A stretch of 37,556 nt of DNA from Nitrospira sp. SG-bin2 (GTDB taxonomy: Bacteria > Nitrospirota > Nitrospiria > Nitrospirales > Nitrospiraceae), in assembly GCA_002083405.1 (NCBI GenBank), contig LVWT01000041.1, positions 1-37,556 on the forward strand. Reading direction: 5' to 3'. Under the pieces are notes generated by a model. That model was not told where the DNA came from and did not search any database. It worked only from the letters and a program-made list of their open reading frames with translations. The translations under genes were made by a program, and so were the position numbers. Below, piece after piece: positions 1 to 7,337 of the stretch. Every line of letters starts with the position of its first letter. Position 1 is the stretch's first letter.

Positions 1-129
1 GCAAAGATTGAACGCGCTATCGGGGCTAAGGTTGAATGCATCATGAGTGACCTTGACCTCACGGCGGGGAAAAGCACGCTCCTCATCAGGCTGCACGAAC
101 CTCCTGTAGCCTCCAGTTCGAAAATATAA
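1..129 (+). CDS. C-terminal end of an unidentified protein (5' partial)
   Basis: An open frame enters from the left edge and codes 42 residues before a TAA at 127-129. The residues (including KVECIMSDLDLTAGKS) look like ordinary protein, but I do not recognise a family. The last codons and the stop lie in the start of the AT-rich repeat at 121-158, so the natural C-terminus may have been replaced when the repeat arrived. It could also be a chance open frame; the fragment is too short to decide. Confidence 0.3.
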   Translation, partial: AKIERAIGAKVECIMSDLDLTAGKSTLLIRLHEPPVASSSKI

Positions 130-158
130 AACAGGGACAAAAATATAAAACAGGGACA
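121..158 (+). repeat. 19-bp perfect tandem duplication
   Basis: The 19-mer AAAATATAAAACAGGGACA occurs twice back to back (121-139 and 140-158). The second copy runs directly into the hairpin repeat that begins at 150. It looks like a slippage or insertion scar at the edge of the repeat element. Confidence 0.85.
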
Positions 159-218
159 TTCTGAATTTCTCAGCAGGAAGCGGGTACTTTTCAGAATATC
201 CCCATGAATCGTGTCCGC
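150..218 (+). repeat. Hairpin (REP-like) repeat, left copy
   Basis: This 69-bp element matches 1792-1860 at roughly 58 of 69 positions, in the same orientation. Its outer parts form an inverted repeat (GGGACATTCTGA pairing with TCAGAATATCCC, one mismatch) around an inner GCGGGTACTTT segment. Short hairpin elements of this design are typical of REP/RAYT-type repeats that depend on a Y1 transposase elsewhere; no transposase is visible here, so the class is inferred. Confidence 0.75.
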
Positions 219-454
219 ACATACTCCAAGCGTGTGCGTCATGCGCCTGCGTACACAAGTTGCACAGAAGCTGGCCCATGCACAACCGTAACTGTTCGTA
301 CGAATCAGGACGGGTACATTGATCCAATGTTTCTGCTGATATCTAGACTGACAAATGAGGCATACGCCTTGCCGTACACTACGAATGTCGATGCCATCGT
401 TATGCCGATACTCATACTTCCTTCATCCCAACCTTCGTGAGATAGAGGAATTCC
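219..454. other. Intergenic stretch before sbtA, no supported gene
   Basis: A 78-codon open frame (204-440) runs through here, but it starts inside the repeat, has no ribosome site and does not look like a protein. I see no convincing promoter, although the sbtA promoter must lie in this stretch or in the repeat upstream. Confidence 0.5.
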
Positions 455-1666
455 ATGCTTGAACAGTTTGCCGATAACTTCTTACACAATCTCTTCAAGC
501 CCTTACTGCTCTTCTTTTATCTTGGCTTCCTGGTGCCACTGCTCAAAGTTCCCTTTGAGTTCCCGTACGCGATTTATAAAGGCCTCATCATATACCTATT
601 GATCTCCATCGGATGGCATGGCGGAGAGGAATTGGCATCACTTTCCGCAGCGGATCTTGGGCGCGCCAGCGGGTTCATGGTTATTGGGTTTTTCACCAAC
701 TTGCTCATCGGGATCACCGCATATTATGTGCTCCGCTTCACGAATATTCGTCAGATCGATGCGGCGGCAGTGGCCGGGTACTATGGTTCTGATTCAGCGG
801 GAACCTTTGTCACTTGTCTGGGCGTTCTGACGGCTTCCAATATCGCCTTTGCCGCATACATGCCGGTCATGCTCGCCGTCATGGAGATTCCTGGGTGTCT
901 GGTCGCCCTTGGGCTTGTTGCCCGCATGCGCGCAAGCGGCAAGATGGATGCGTTGGGCAATATGCCCGGTGAGCACGGCTACGATCCTCACGCAAGGCGC
1001 CTCCCTGACAGAAGCGGTCAAATCGACGAACTCGATGCACTGGATGAGAACAAAGACCACTCAGACAATGCCCCTGATCACCGGCAGACGCAGGAACCGG
1101 TGGAGACAGAGAAACGCGCCAATGCCTCCGGCATCCTGAGCAAAAGCGTGCTCCATGAAGTCTTCCTGAATTCCGGTCTGTACTTGCTGTTTGGCGGGAT
1201 TCTGATCGGATTCATTTCCGGGCTGCAAGGGGCGAAGGTGACGGCTGCCAACGATGTCTTCTTCGTTCAATTGTTCCCGGCAATCTTATGTCTGTTTCTC
1301 ATCGAGATGGGTATGACGGCATGCAAGCGTCTCCAAGACCTTCGGACCGCGGGATGGAAGTTCATCCTATTTGGATTTTGGGCTCCGAATGTCTTCGCCA
1401 CATTCGGCATGCTGATGGCGCACCTGTACAGCATGTTCCTGGGCCACCCGTTCGAAATTGGCACCTACACCCTGTTTGGCGTCCTCTGCGGGTCAGCCTC
1501 GTATATCGCCGTTCCAGCAATTCAACGACTCGCCATTCCAGAAGCGAGTCCAACCCTTGGATTGGCTGCTTCTCTTGGCCTAACCTTTACCTATAACGTC
1601 ACACTCGGCATTCCATGGTACATCCTGATCGCCACGGTCATTACCACGATGATGCCCGTGAAATAG
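455..1666 (+). CDS. sbtA: SbtA-type sodium-dependent bicarbonate transporter
   Basis: This 403-residue inner-membrane protein resembles SbtA (DUF897), the Na+/HCO3- symporter first known from cyanobacteria. It has two hydrophobic halves (about 12-157 and 235-400) joined by a long charged loop (about 160-232), matching the two inverted five-helix halves of SbtA. Family-like stretches include GYYGSDSAGTF (109-118) and GSASYIAVPAI (346-356). AGAGGAA just before ATG 455 supports the start. In an autotroph it would supply bicarbonate for carboxylases such as those of the reductive TCA cycle; this is inferred. No PII-like SbtB partner is visible. The gene lies alone between two copies of a hairpin repeat, so it may have been acquired as a unit. 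The family call is good; substrate specificity is unproven. Confidence 0.8.
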   Translation: MLEQFADNFLHNLFKPLLLFFYLGFLVPLLKVPFEFPYAIYKGLIIYLLISIGWHGGEELASLSAADLGRASGFMVIGFFTNLLIGITAYYVLRFTNIRQIDAAAVAGYYGSDSAGTFVTCLGVLTASNIAFAAYMPVMLAVMEIPGCLVALGLVARMRASGKMDALGNMPGEHGYDPHARRLPDRSGQIDELDALDENKDHSDNAPDHRQTQEPVETEKRANASGILSKSVLHEVFLNSGLYLLFGGILIGFISGLQGAKVTAANDVFFVQLFPAILCLFLIEMGMTACKRLQDLRTAGWKFILFGFWAPNVFATFGMLMAHLYSMFLGHPFEIGTYTLFGVLCGSASYIAVPAIQRLAIPEASPTLGLAASLGLTFTYNVTLGIPWYILIATVITTMMPVK

Positions 1667-1689
1667 TTTGACGGAGCCTGCCTCACCAA

Positions 1690-1788
1690 TCAGCGGACGA
1701 TCGGCTGCACTTCCCGGTCCATCGTAAAGACGAAGACCGTCCCCAGTAGCGCATAGATGTCGGTAAAAACGCCGAGAGCTTTGAATGC
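1690..1788 (-). pseudogene. C-terminal stump of a membrane protein gene
   Basis: Reading the minus strand from 1788 to a TGA at 1692-1690 gives about 32 protein-like residues: a hydrophobic segment (GVFTDIYALLGTVFVFTM) followed by DREVQPIVR and the stop. The frame has no start of its own. Upstream it enters the hairpin repeat at 1792 and stops looking like protein there. This is what a gene 3' end left by an insertion or deletion at the repeat would look like. I cannot name the parent family, and chance is possible. Confidence 0.4.
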
Positions 1789-1791
1789 AAA

Positions 1792-1860
1792 ATGGGGACA
1801 TTCTGAGTTTCGCCACGAGAAGCGGGTACTTTTCAGAATGTCCCCGTGAATCGTGTCCGG
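1792..1860 (+). repeat. Hairpin (REP-like) repeat, right copy
   Basis: This is the second copy of the 150-218 element, in direct orientation. Here the arms pair perfectly over 12 bp (GGGACATTCTGA with TCAGAATGTCCC), and the inner segment GAAGCGGGTACTTT is shared with the left copy. With that copy it brackets sbtA. Confidence 0.8.
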
Positions 1861-1881
1861 GCTTCGGCATAGCCGAAGCCC
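1859..1881. other. Perfect 10-bp hairpin downstream of the protoglobin gene
   Basis: GGGCTTCGGC, loop ATA, then GCCGAAGCCC forms a perfect stem with a three-base loop, ending 12 bp past the protoglobin stop codon. On the minus strand no T-run follows, so it is not a textbook intrinsic terminator. It may still stop or protect the protoglobin mRNA 3' end, or be the outer part of the neighbouring repeat. Confidence 0.6.
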
Positions 1882-1893
1882 ACAGCAGTCAGC

Positions 1894-2493
1894 CTAGAAG
1901 TCGCCGGTTTTCACGTACGGATGGCTCCACAGCGTGAGCTGGAGGAGACAAGATTTCACCCACGCATTGTACATCTTGTCGACATCCTCGGCCTTGTGCC
2001 CCTTCTTGGCGAGGAACGGCTTCAAGGTGAACGTCACCGGGAAAATGAGCGCGAACAAATCGCGAAACGGCACGATGGCCGCCGCGGCGGCAGCGCCGTC
2101 GGTCTGATTCTTCTTGGTACGATGGTGGCGGAGGCCGATCTCGTGCTGATAGTCGAGCCACTTCTGATCGTACTCAGCCTTGGCCGTGTCGAGAATCCAC
2201 TGGCCGAAGCGCTTGCGGACTCCGCCCAGATAGTCACCCAGCGGCTTGCCGTCGCTCTTGCCGAGGAATGACGCGAGCAGCTGCGGCTGAGAACCCACAA
2301 AGCCGTACCAGACGTCGAGGATGGCTTCGACCTGATCCTTTACCACGTCATGTGACTGACGCAGGGCCTTGATGTCTTCGTCTCCGAACAAGGCGCTGTT
2401 CTTCATCAACTGAAATTCGGCGAGTGTCACGGGAGACTTCGCCACAGCAGGAGTCCCTGCCGTATATCCGGGGATGTTTGCGCTTCCACTCAT
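1894..2493 (-). CDS. Protoglobin (single-domain haem protein)
   Basis: This 199-residue protein closely follows the archaeal protoglobin of Methanosarcina acetivorans along its whole length, as I recall that sequence: IPGYTAG at the N-terminus, ILDVWYGFVGSQP (58-70), VRKRFGQWILDT (92-103), LDYQHEIGLRHHRTKKNQTD (113-132), KPFLAKKGH and a YVKTGDF end. H123 aligns with the proximal haem ligand His120 of that protein, and W62, Y63 and F96 match distal-pocket residues. Protoglobins bind O2, CO and NO in a buried haem reached through tunnels; their cellular role is unsettled. There is no signalling domain, so this is the stand-alone form. GGAAAGGA lies 7 nt before ATG 2493. An imperfect palindrome (CACCG/CGGTG) at 2526-2543 sits where an operator could be. 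The gene appears to be monocistronic. Confidence 0.93.
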   Translation of the reverse strand: MSGSANIPGYTAGTPAVAKSPVTLAEFQLMKNSALFGDEDIKALRQSHDVVKDQVEAILDVWYGFVGSQPQLLASFLGKSDGKPLGDYLGGVRKRFGQWILDTAKAEYDQKWLDYQHEIGLRHHRTKKNQTDGAAAAAAIVPFRDLFALIFPVTFTLKPFLAKKGHKAEDVDKMYNAWVKSCLLQLTLWSHPYVKTGDF

Positions 2494-2588
2494 AAGCTCA
2501 TTCCTTTCCGCTTGTTGTTGAACCTCACCGCTATATCACGGTGTACTGACCCTCACGCACAGATGTTATGGATCGCACAAGGCAACTG

Positions 2589-2987
2589 TCAAGAAGGCTG
2601 TGGAGGAGATTGCAGTGCGGCAACAATCGTTTTGTCCAGGCGCTTCACCTTGCCGTTGCCGTCTGTCACTGCGAGACGGGCTGAGCCCTCTACCACAACC
2701 CGACCGCTAACTTTTTCCCGTAGCACGTGAGCAAACGTGAACGAGGCTCTGGTCACGTCAGACACGGTCGTTGCAACGACCAGCGTCTCTCCATACCGGC
2801 CAGGCGAACGGTAATGCACCTCGGCATGGACCACGACAAAGACCGTACCCTGCTCCATCAATGAGGCAACCGACCGCCCGCGCGACTCCAGATACTCCGT
2901 GCGAGCCCGCTCAAAATATTTAAGATAGTTGGCGTAATAGACGACACCCCCGCAGTCGGTGTCTTCGTAATAGATTCGTATTTCCAA
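2589..2987 (-). CDS. ybgC: YbgC-family acyl-CoA thioesterase
   Basis: This is a 132-residue hotdog-fold thioesterase, the usual length for YbgC/4-hydroxybenzoyl-CoA thioesterases. The N-terminal signature YYEDTDCGGVVYYANYLKYF is nearly that of E. coli YbgC and carries the catalytic-region Asp, followed by ERARTEYL. YbgC proteins hydrolyse acyl-CoAs and in many proteobacteria open the tol-pal operon; no tol or pal gene is adjacent here. The start is TTG at 2987: an in-frame TGA lies directly before it, and AAGGT is about 7 nt upstream, so no longer start is possible. The gene stands alone on the minus strand with about 95 bp to the protoglobin gene. Confidence 0.87.
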   Translation of the reverse strand: MEIRIYYEDTDCGGVVYYANYLKYFERARTEYLESRGRSVASLMEQGTVFVVVHAEVHYRSPGRYGETLVVATTVSDVTRASFTFAHVLREKVSGRVVVEGSARLAVTDGNGKVKRLDKTIVAALQSPPQPS

Positions 2988-3398
2988 TCAGTTACCTTAT
3001 GAAAATATTATTTATAGCGACTTTACAGTTTCCATCCTACGACTCACCAACCATCTTGATCTCAACTATATGATTGTTTTGGTTATACACAAACTTGAAA
3101 CATGCAACTGCGTAAATTCTTCGATGTTTCAGCTTGAAGTGATCGCTCTTTGGTTTCCACAAACACCACTTTCCTCAAGAGTATCTAACCTCTTCACAAA
3201 CTCTCACCCATGCCGATCCGATCTCCGACGAGACCCTCTCCCTGTCAGACTTTCAGTAAGCGATTTATACCGCTTGCTGCCACGAACAGGGCACTATTCT
3301 GGTGGGGCACTGCACAACTTCACACGAACCCCTACACCAACGGCGCAGTTTTCCTGTCGAGTGCCTGTACAGACTGCAACCGAAACCGCCGCCGCCAT
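2988..3398. other. Intergenic gap of about 410 bp, no gene seen
   Basis: This stretch is AT-richer than its surroundings near 2990-3200. Three overlapping plus-strand frames (3070-3505) are low-quality translations with no ribosome site, partly running over the 3' end of the helicase gene. I found no tRNA, hairpin terminator or repeat that I can support. Confidence 0.5.
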
Positions 3399-6300
3399 TC
3401 AGCACACCTTCCACACAAACCCCAGCGCGTCGAGCCGTGCACGGCGCTCAGGCAGCATGGTGTCTTGAGTTTGGCGTTGTACGCCAACCCACTGCCCTAA
3501 CCTAAAGTCTTGCTCGCGATGATTTTTAGGCACGCGACAATGCCCTTCCCGCAGGCGAAAGATTTCGAGGGAGCGGAAGCCTTCTTCCCACAAAGTCGCC
3601 CGTGAATCCCACACGAACCCGAGTGCATCAAGCCGCTGACGGCGTTCGGGCAGCAATTTGTCTTGGGTTGCGCGTTGCACGCCAACCCATTGTCCTAGGC
3701 GAAAGCCTTGCTCACGATAACTTGTAGGCACACGACAATGTCCCTCACGTTGGTGAAACAGTTGTAGATAGCGAAAGCCCTCTTCCCACGAAGTCGCGAA
3801 TTTATTCCACACAAAATTCAGCGCGTCCAGCCGCTGACGACGTTCGGAAGGCATGGTGTCTTTCTTTTGGCGTTGTTTGTCAACCCACTGTCCCAACCGA
3901 AAACCTTGCTCACGGTGGCTTGTAGGTACACGACAATGCCCTTCCCGATGGTGAAAGAGTTCCAGGAAGCGAAAACCCTCTTCCCACGAAGCGGTCAAGA
4001 CATCCCATACGAATCCCAGCGCGTCCAGCCGCTGACGACGTTCTAGTGACATACTATCTTTGTTGTCGCGTTGCACGCCAACCCACGTCCCTAAGCGAAA
4101 GTCTTGCTCGCGATGGCTTGTTGATACGCGGCAATGTCCTTCCCGCTGACGAAAGCTTTCGAGGGACTGAAAGCCCTCTTCCCACTGAGCGGTACGGGCA
4201 TCCCACACGAAACCCAGCGCGTCGAGCCGCGCACGGCGGTCTGGCAACAGAACATCTTTGGTGGTGCGTTGCACGGCAACCCACTGTCCTAACCGATAGT
4301 CTTGCTCGCAATAGAGTTGCGGCACGAGACAATGTCCTTCTCGCTGGCGAAAGATATCAAGGAAGCGGAAACCTTCTTCCCACTGAACGATACGGGTATC
4401 CCACACAAACCCGAGTGCATCAAGCCGCTGACGGCGTTCTGGCAACATGGTGTCTTGAGCCGTGCGTTGATTGGTGACCCACGATCCTAACCGAAAGCCG
4501 GAGATTGGGTCGCGGTAGCTATGGGGAATGAGACAGTTCCCTTGCGCCTTGCGATAGCATTCGAGGCAGCGAACGCCCTCTTCCCACCAATCCTCATGTG
4601 AATCCCACACAAACCCGAGCGCGTCGAGCTGTTGACGCCGATCTGGCGACAATTTGTCTTGGGTTGCGCGTTGATGGGCAACCCACAACCCTAACCGATA
4701 GCCTTGCTCGTGATGGCGTACAGGCACGCGACAATGCCCTTCCCTCTGGCGAAAGATTTCGAGGGAGCGAAAGCCCTGTTCCCACGAAGCCGCGAATTTA
4801 TTCCATGCAAAACCCAGCGACTCAAGCCGCTGACGGCGTTCGGGCAGCATGGTATCTTTCTTTTGGCGTTGCTTGTCGACCCACTGTCCCAACCGAAAAC
4901 CTTGCTCACGATGGTTTGTCGGTACGATGCAGTCCCCTTCACGCTGCTTATAGGCTGTGAGCCGCCCATACCACTCATCCCAACCAATTCCAATGCGATC
5001 AGCAAAGGCGATACTGATGCTGGCAGTCAAACGCTCAAGATCGACTTCAGGACCAATGACTTCTACCTTCTCGCGTAGTCGCCTGAGGTCAAACGCTTTA
5101 CCAACACCCTTGCCTTCTTGCCGCTCACGAATAATATCGAGCAAGTCCTCATCGTGCTCTTGTAAGGCATTGAGGACATCCACGACTTCGGTAAAGTTTT
5201 CTGATTCAATTGCCTTATCCAGACCCTCCCGTGTGAAGTCAGCGGCGAACAACGGTACCACGACATACCCCACCGTCTTGGTGCTGGCTCCTTGCGGCTT
5301 CCGCATCGCACGACCCGTCGCTTGGGCAATATCAATGCGGCTCTGTTTGGGATCGATAAACGCCACCATATCGACCGCAGGGACATCCACCCCCTCAGTC
5401 AGACAGCGAGCGTTGGTGAGTACCCCTTTCTCAGTATGGCGAAAAACATCGATCAGGGATTTTCGTTCTGAGCTTCGTTGTTTGCCATGCACATGGCTCA
5501 CATCGTAGCCATTGAGATAGCGTCCGATGCCATGCGTGGTGTCACTGGCAAACTCTTCAGCCGCCTTGACGCGGCTATGAAAGGTCAGCGCTTTTGTCGC
5601 GCCTGTTTTCTTGACCGCTTGCTGGAAGGCGAGCAGATTGGCTACCCATCGTGCCTGCACGAGATCAGTCTTGATCAGCGTAATGCCATGCTTTCGCGCA
5701 AAGTCGCTAACCATGTGTTTGTCGATGAGCGAGATGACGACTTTATACGGGCAGATGATGCCCTGCTTCGCGGCACTCGCAAACGAAAGCGTATGGGCGC
5801 GTATCCCATAGACCTGTGGATCGTCCATCGATTGCACACGAAACTCACCTTCTTTATCGCGATGGCGAATATCGTAATGACGGGGCGTCGCGGTGAAGAA
5901 CAGCCGCTTCTTGATACGCAGGTGCTCATCGGACAGCGCATAGCCGAACGCCCCACCTTCTCGCCCTGTCGTCTTGTGGGCTTCATCAAATATCCCCAAA
6001 TCAAAGGTGTAGCCTGCTGCCCCTGCCCCCACGACAGGCGACGAGTGATAGGTGGAGAAAATGACTTTCACATCATCCGTCGGATGTGCGAGAAAGCGGG
6101 TGACTTCTTCGGGGTTGGTATCGATGCGAAACTCCACATCAGAGGAACGGACTTCTAATTCATCATTCGCTAAGCCTACCGTTTGATCCGAACAGACACA
6201 GAGGTAGCGAAACCCTGGCGCGAAGGTGTGATGCTTGCTCCACTCGCCCAGTGTTTGCTGAAGCAGCGTCAGGGACGGCACCAAGACCAGCACCGTTTTC

Positions 6301-6974
6301 GGTTGGGCATCTTGCGTTGCCCATAACGACACCAGCGTTTTGCCCGTCCCACAGGCCATGACGACAGTGGCGCGATCCTGGGTACTGAGTGTGGTTTTGA
6401 TGGCTGTCAGTGCGTCTATTTGGTAGGGCTTGGGGGTGAACGGAGAGCGCGGCAGCGGCTTCTCTTTCAGCCATGCGACAATCCGCGCAAGATCATCTGG
6501 TTCAAGCACACGAAAATCATCGCCACGAACCAGCCGCATCCCCCCACGATTGAGCGCATCGACCGCGAGTTCACTCGCGGTCGTAAAGATCACGCGCTCC
6601 GTGAAGCGTTCGGTGATACCAAGAAACGGGGCGACTTCGGTATAGGTGAGGTAGCCCTTCTGGCGGTATTTGACTTGGTAGGCAACATACGTCCCAAGGC
6701 GGCTTTCATACACACCATCGATCCCCTTCGCGTCGCTGGGAAGGTTGTAGCGTTGCCGTAGCGTCAGGGGGATGTCGCCGACGACCCAGTGGGCGACGCA
6801 CTGCATAATGTCTTGGGTGGCGAGGAATCCTTCCACGAAAATCTCAAAGACATCGCCACGATCTTTCTCCTCCGCAATACCATTGATGCGATGCTCGAAA
6901 TCGTGGAAGGACGTGAGGTCGTCAAAGATGCCTGTCGCGATCCAGTATCTCGCTTTGACATGCTTGACGGGCAT
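3399..6974 (-). CDS. Mrr-like nuclease / SF2 helicase with eight HA repeats
   Basis: A 1191-residue protein, numbered from ATG 6974, where AGAGGAAA lies about 5 nt upstream; a longer frame from 7160 lacks a ribosome site. Residues 1-165 resemble an Mrr-type restriction endonuclease fold: ERGDVFEIF-like helix, then GIDGVY (D86) and YQVKY (Q100, K102), the D...QxK pattern. Residues 175-380 are the first helicase lobe with Walker A MACGTGKT (206-213), DEAH (330-333) and TATP (361-364). The second lobe ends with QATGRAMR (551-558). Residues 665-1191 are eight helicase-associated (HA) repeats. Such proteins are DNA-dependent ATPases of restriction or phage-defence type; substrate and partner are unknown. 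A PD-(D/E)XK nuclease gene is divergent next to it. No methyltransferase is present, so it is not a complete classical restriction system within this window. Confidence 0.85.
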   Translation of the reverse strand: MPVKHVKARYWIATGIFDDLTSFHDFEHRINGIAEEKDRGDVFEIFVEGFLATQDIMQCVAHWVVGDIPLTLRQRYNLPSDAKGIDGVYESRLGTYVAYQVKYRQKGYLTYTEVAPFLGITERFTERVIFTTASELAVDALNRGGMRLVRGDDFRVLEPDDLARIVAWLKEKPLPRSPFTPKPYQIDALTAIKTTLSTQDRATVVMACGTGKTLVSLWATQDAQPKTVLVLVPSLTLLQQTLGEWSKHHTFAPGFRYLCVCSDQTVGLANDELEVRSSDVEFRIDTNPEEVTRFLAHPTDDVKVIFSTYHSSPVVGAGAAGYTFDLGIFDEAHKTTGREGGAFGYALSDEHLRIKKRLFFTATPRHYDIRHRDKEGEFRVQSMDDPQVYGIRAHTLSFASAAKQGIICPYKVVISLIDKHMVSDFARKHGITLIKTDLVQARWVANLLAFQQAVKKTGATKALTFHSRVKAAEEFASDTTHGIGRYLNGYDVSHVHGKQRSSERKSLIDVFRHTEKGVLTNARCLTEGVDVPAVDMVAFIDPKQSRIDIAQATGRAMRKPQGASTKTVGYVVVPLFAADFTREGLDKAIESENFTEVVDVLNALQEHDEDLLDIIRERQEGKGVGKAFDLRRLREKVEVIGPEVDLERLTASISIAFADRIGIGWDEWYGRLTAYKQREGDCIVPTNHREQGFRLGQWVDKQRQKKDTMLPERRQRLESLGFAWNKFAASWEQGFRSLEIFRQREGHCRVPVRHHEQGYRLGLWVAHQRATQDKLSPDRRQQLDALGFVWDSHEDWWEEGVRCLECYRKAQGNCLIPHSYRDPISGFRLGSWVTNQRTAQDTMLPERRQRLDALGFVWDTRIVQWEEGFRFLDIFRQREGHCLVPQLYCEQDYRLGQWVAVQRTTKDVLLPDRRARLDALGFVWDARTAQWEEGFQSLESFRQREGHCRVSTSHREQDFRLGTWVGVQRDNKDSMSLERRQRLDALGFVWDVLTASWEEGFRFLELFHHREGHCRVPTSHREQGFRLGQWVDKQRQKKDTMPSERRQRLDALNFVWNKFATSWEEGFRYLQLFHQREGHCRVPTSYREQGFRLGQWVGVQRATQDKLLPERRQRLDALGFVWDSRATLWEEGFRSLEIFRLREGHCRVPKNHREQDFRLGQWVGVQRQTQDTMLPERRARLDALGFVWKVC
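3402..4982 (-). repeat. Eight tandem 198-bp coding repeats (HA domains)
   Basis: The 3' part of the helicase gene consists of eight units of 66, 66, 68, 66, 66, 66, 66 and 63 codons. The shared plan is W-E-E-G-F, REGHCRVP, RLGQWV, QR, ERRQRLDALGFVW. Unit 3 carries a two-residue insertion (RDPISG). Units 1-2 and 6-7 share details not found in the others (DKQRQKKDT and WNKFA in units 1 and 6; QRATQDKL in units 2 and 7), which suggests block duplication. The HA domain is thought to bind nucleic acid. Confidence 0.9.
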
Positions 6975-7152
6975 CGGTTTCCTCTGGCGCAGAACTTCTC
7001 TGCGGGCAGCGGCAGTATAGCCGATCATTCGTGTCAACCGCCTCGGTAAAATGGCAGTCGTCGTCGAAGGTGTACTTGTTGTCAATAATCCCAGCGTCCC
7101 TCTCGCAGTATCCACGCAGACGCTTCGCAATCTCTCGTAGCGACCAGCCCAT
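6922..7152 (-). pseudogene. Possible small gene or gene remnant overlapping the helicase start
   Basis: A 76-codon frame begins at ATG 7152. Its first 39 or so residues (GWSLREIAKRLRGYCERDAG, then IIDNKYTFDDDCHFTEAV) look like real protein, more so than the helicase frame over the same bases. The rest is the out-of-frame shadow of the helicase gene. It may be a remnant cut short when the helicase gene was placed here, or a short leader gene. I know no matching family. Confidence 0.25.
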
Positions 7153-7337
7153 GACCCCACAAGGTGCGACTTCTCTTAACAGTAGAGCCGAGCAATTCCG
7201 TTTTCCAGATGCTCGGCGCTCTTTCGGTCAGAACTTGACAAGGTAGTGAAGCAGGATACGCTAGTGATTGGACTCCTAAGTCTCACTCAAAGACTTCTGC
7301 GATGCCACAAGAAGTGAACTAAAGGAGACTATACCTG
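6975..7337. other. Divergent control region between helicase and nuclease genes
   Basis: On the minus strand TATACT (7014-7019) is about 40 nt before the helicase ATG and could be its -10 box; a TTGACA lies only 12 nt further upstream, too close for normal spacing. On the plus strand TTGACA at 7235-7240 could serve the nuclease gene but lacks a good -10 at the right distance. The small frame 6922-7152 lies partly here. Nothing else is supported. Confidence 0.35.

Noticed and set aside
204..440. 78-codon plus-strand frame
   Set aside because: Begins inside the hairpin repeat, lacks a ribosome site, and its composition is not protein-like.
3402..4982. Regular 198-bp periodicity considered as a non-coding tandem array or CRISPR
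   Set aside because: The period is a whole number of codons, the repeats are continuous without spacers, and they encode HA domains in one open frame.
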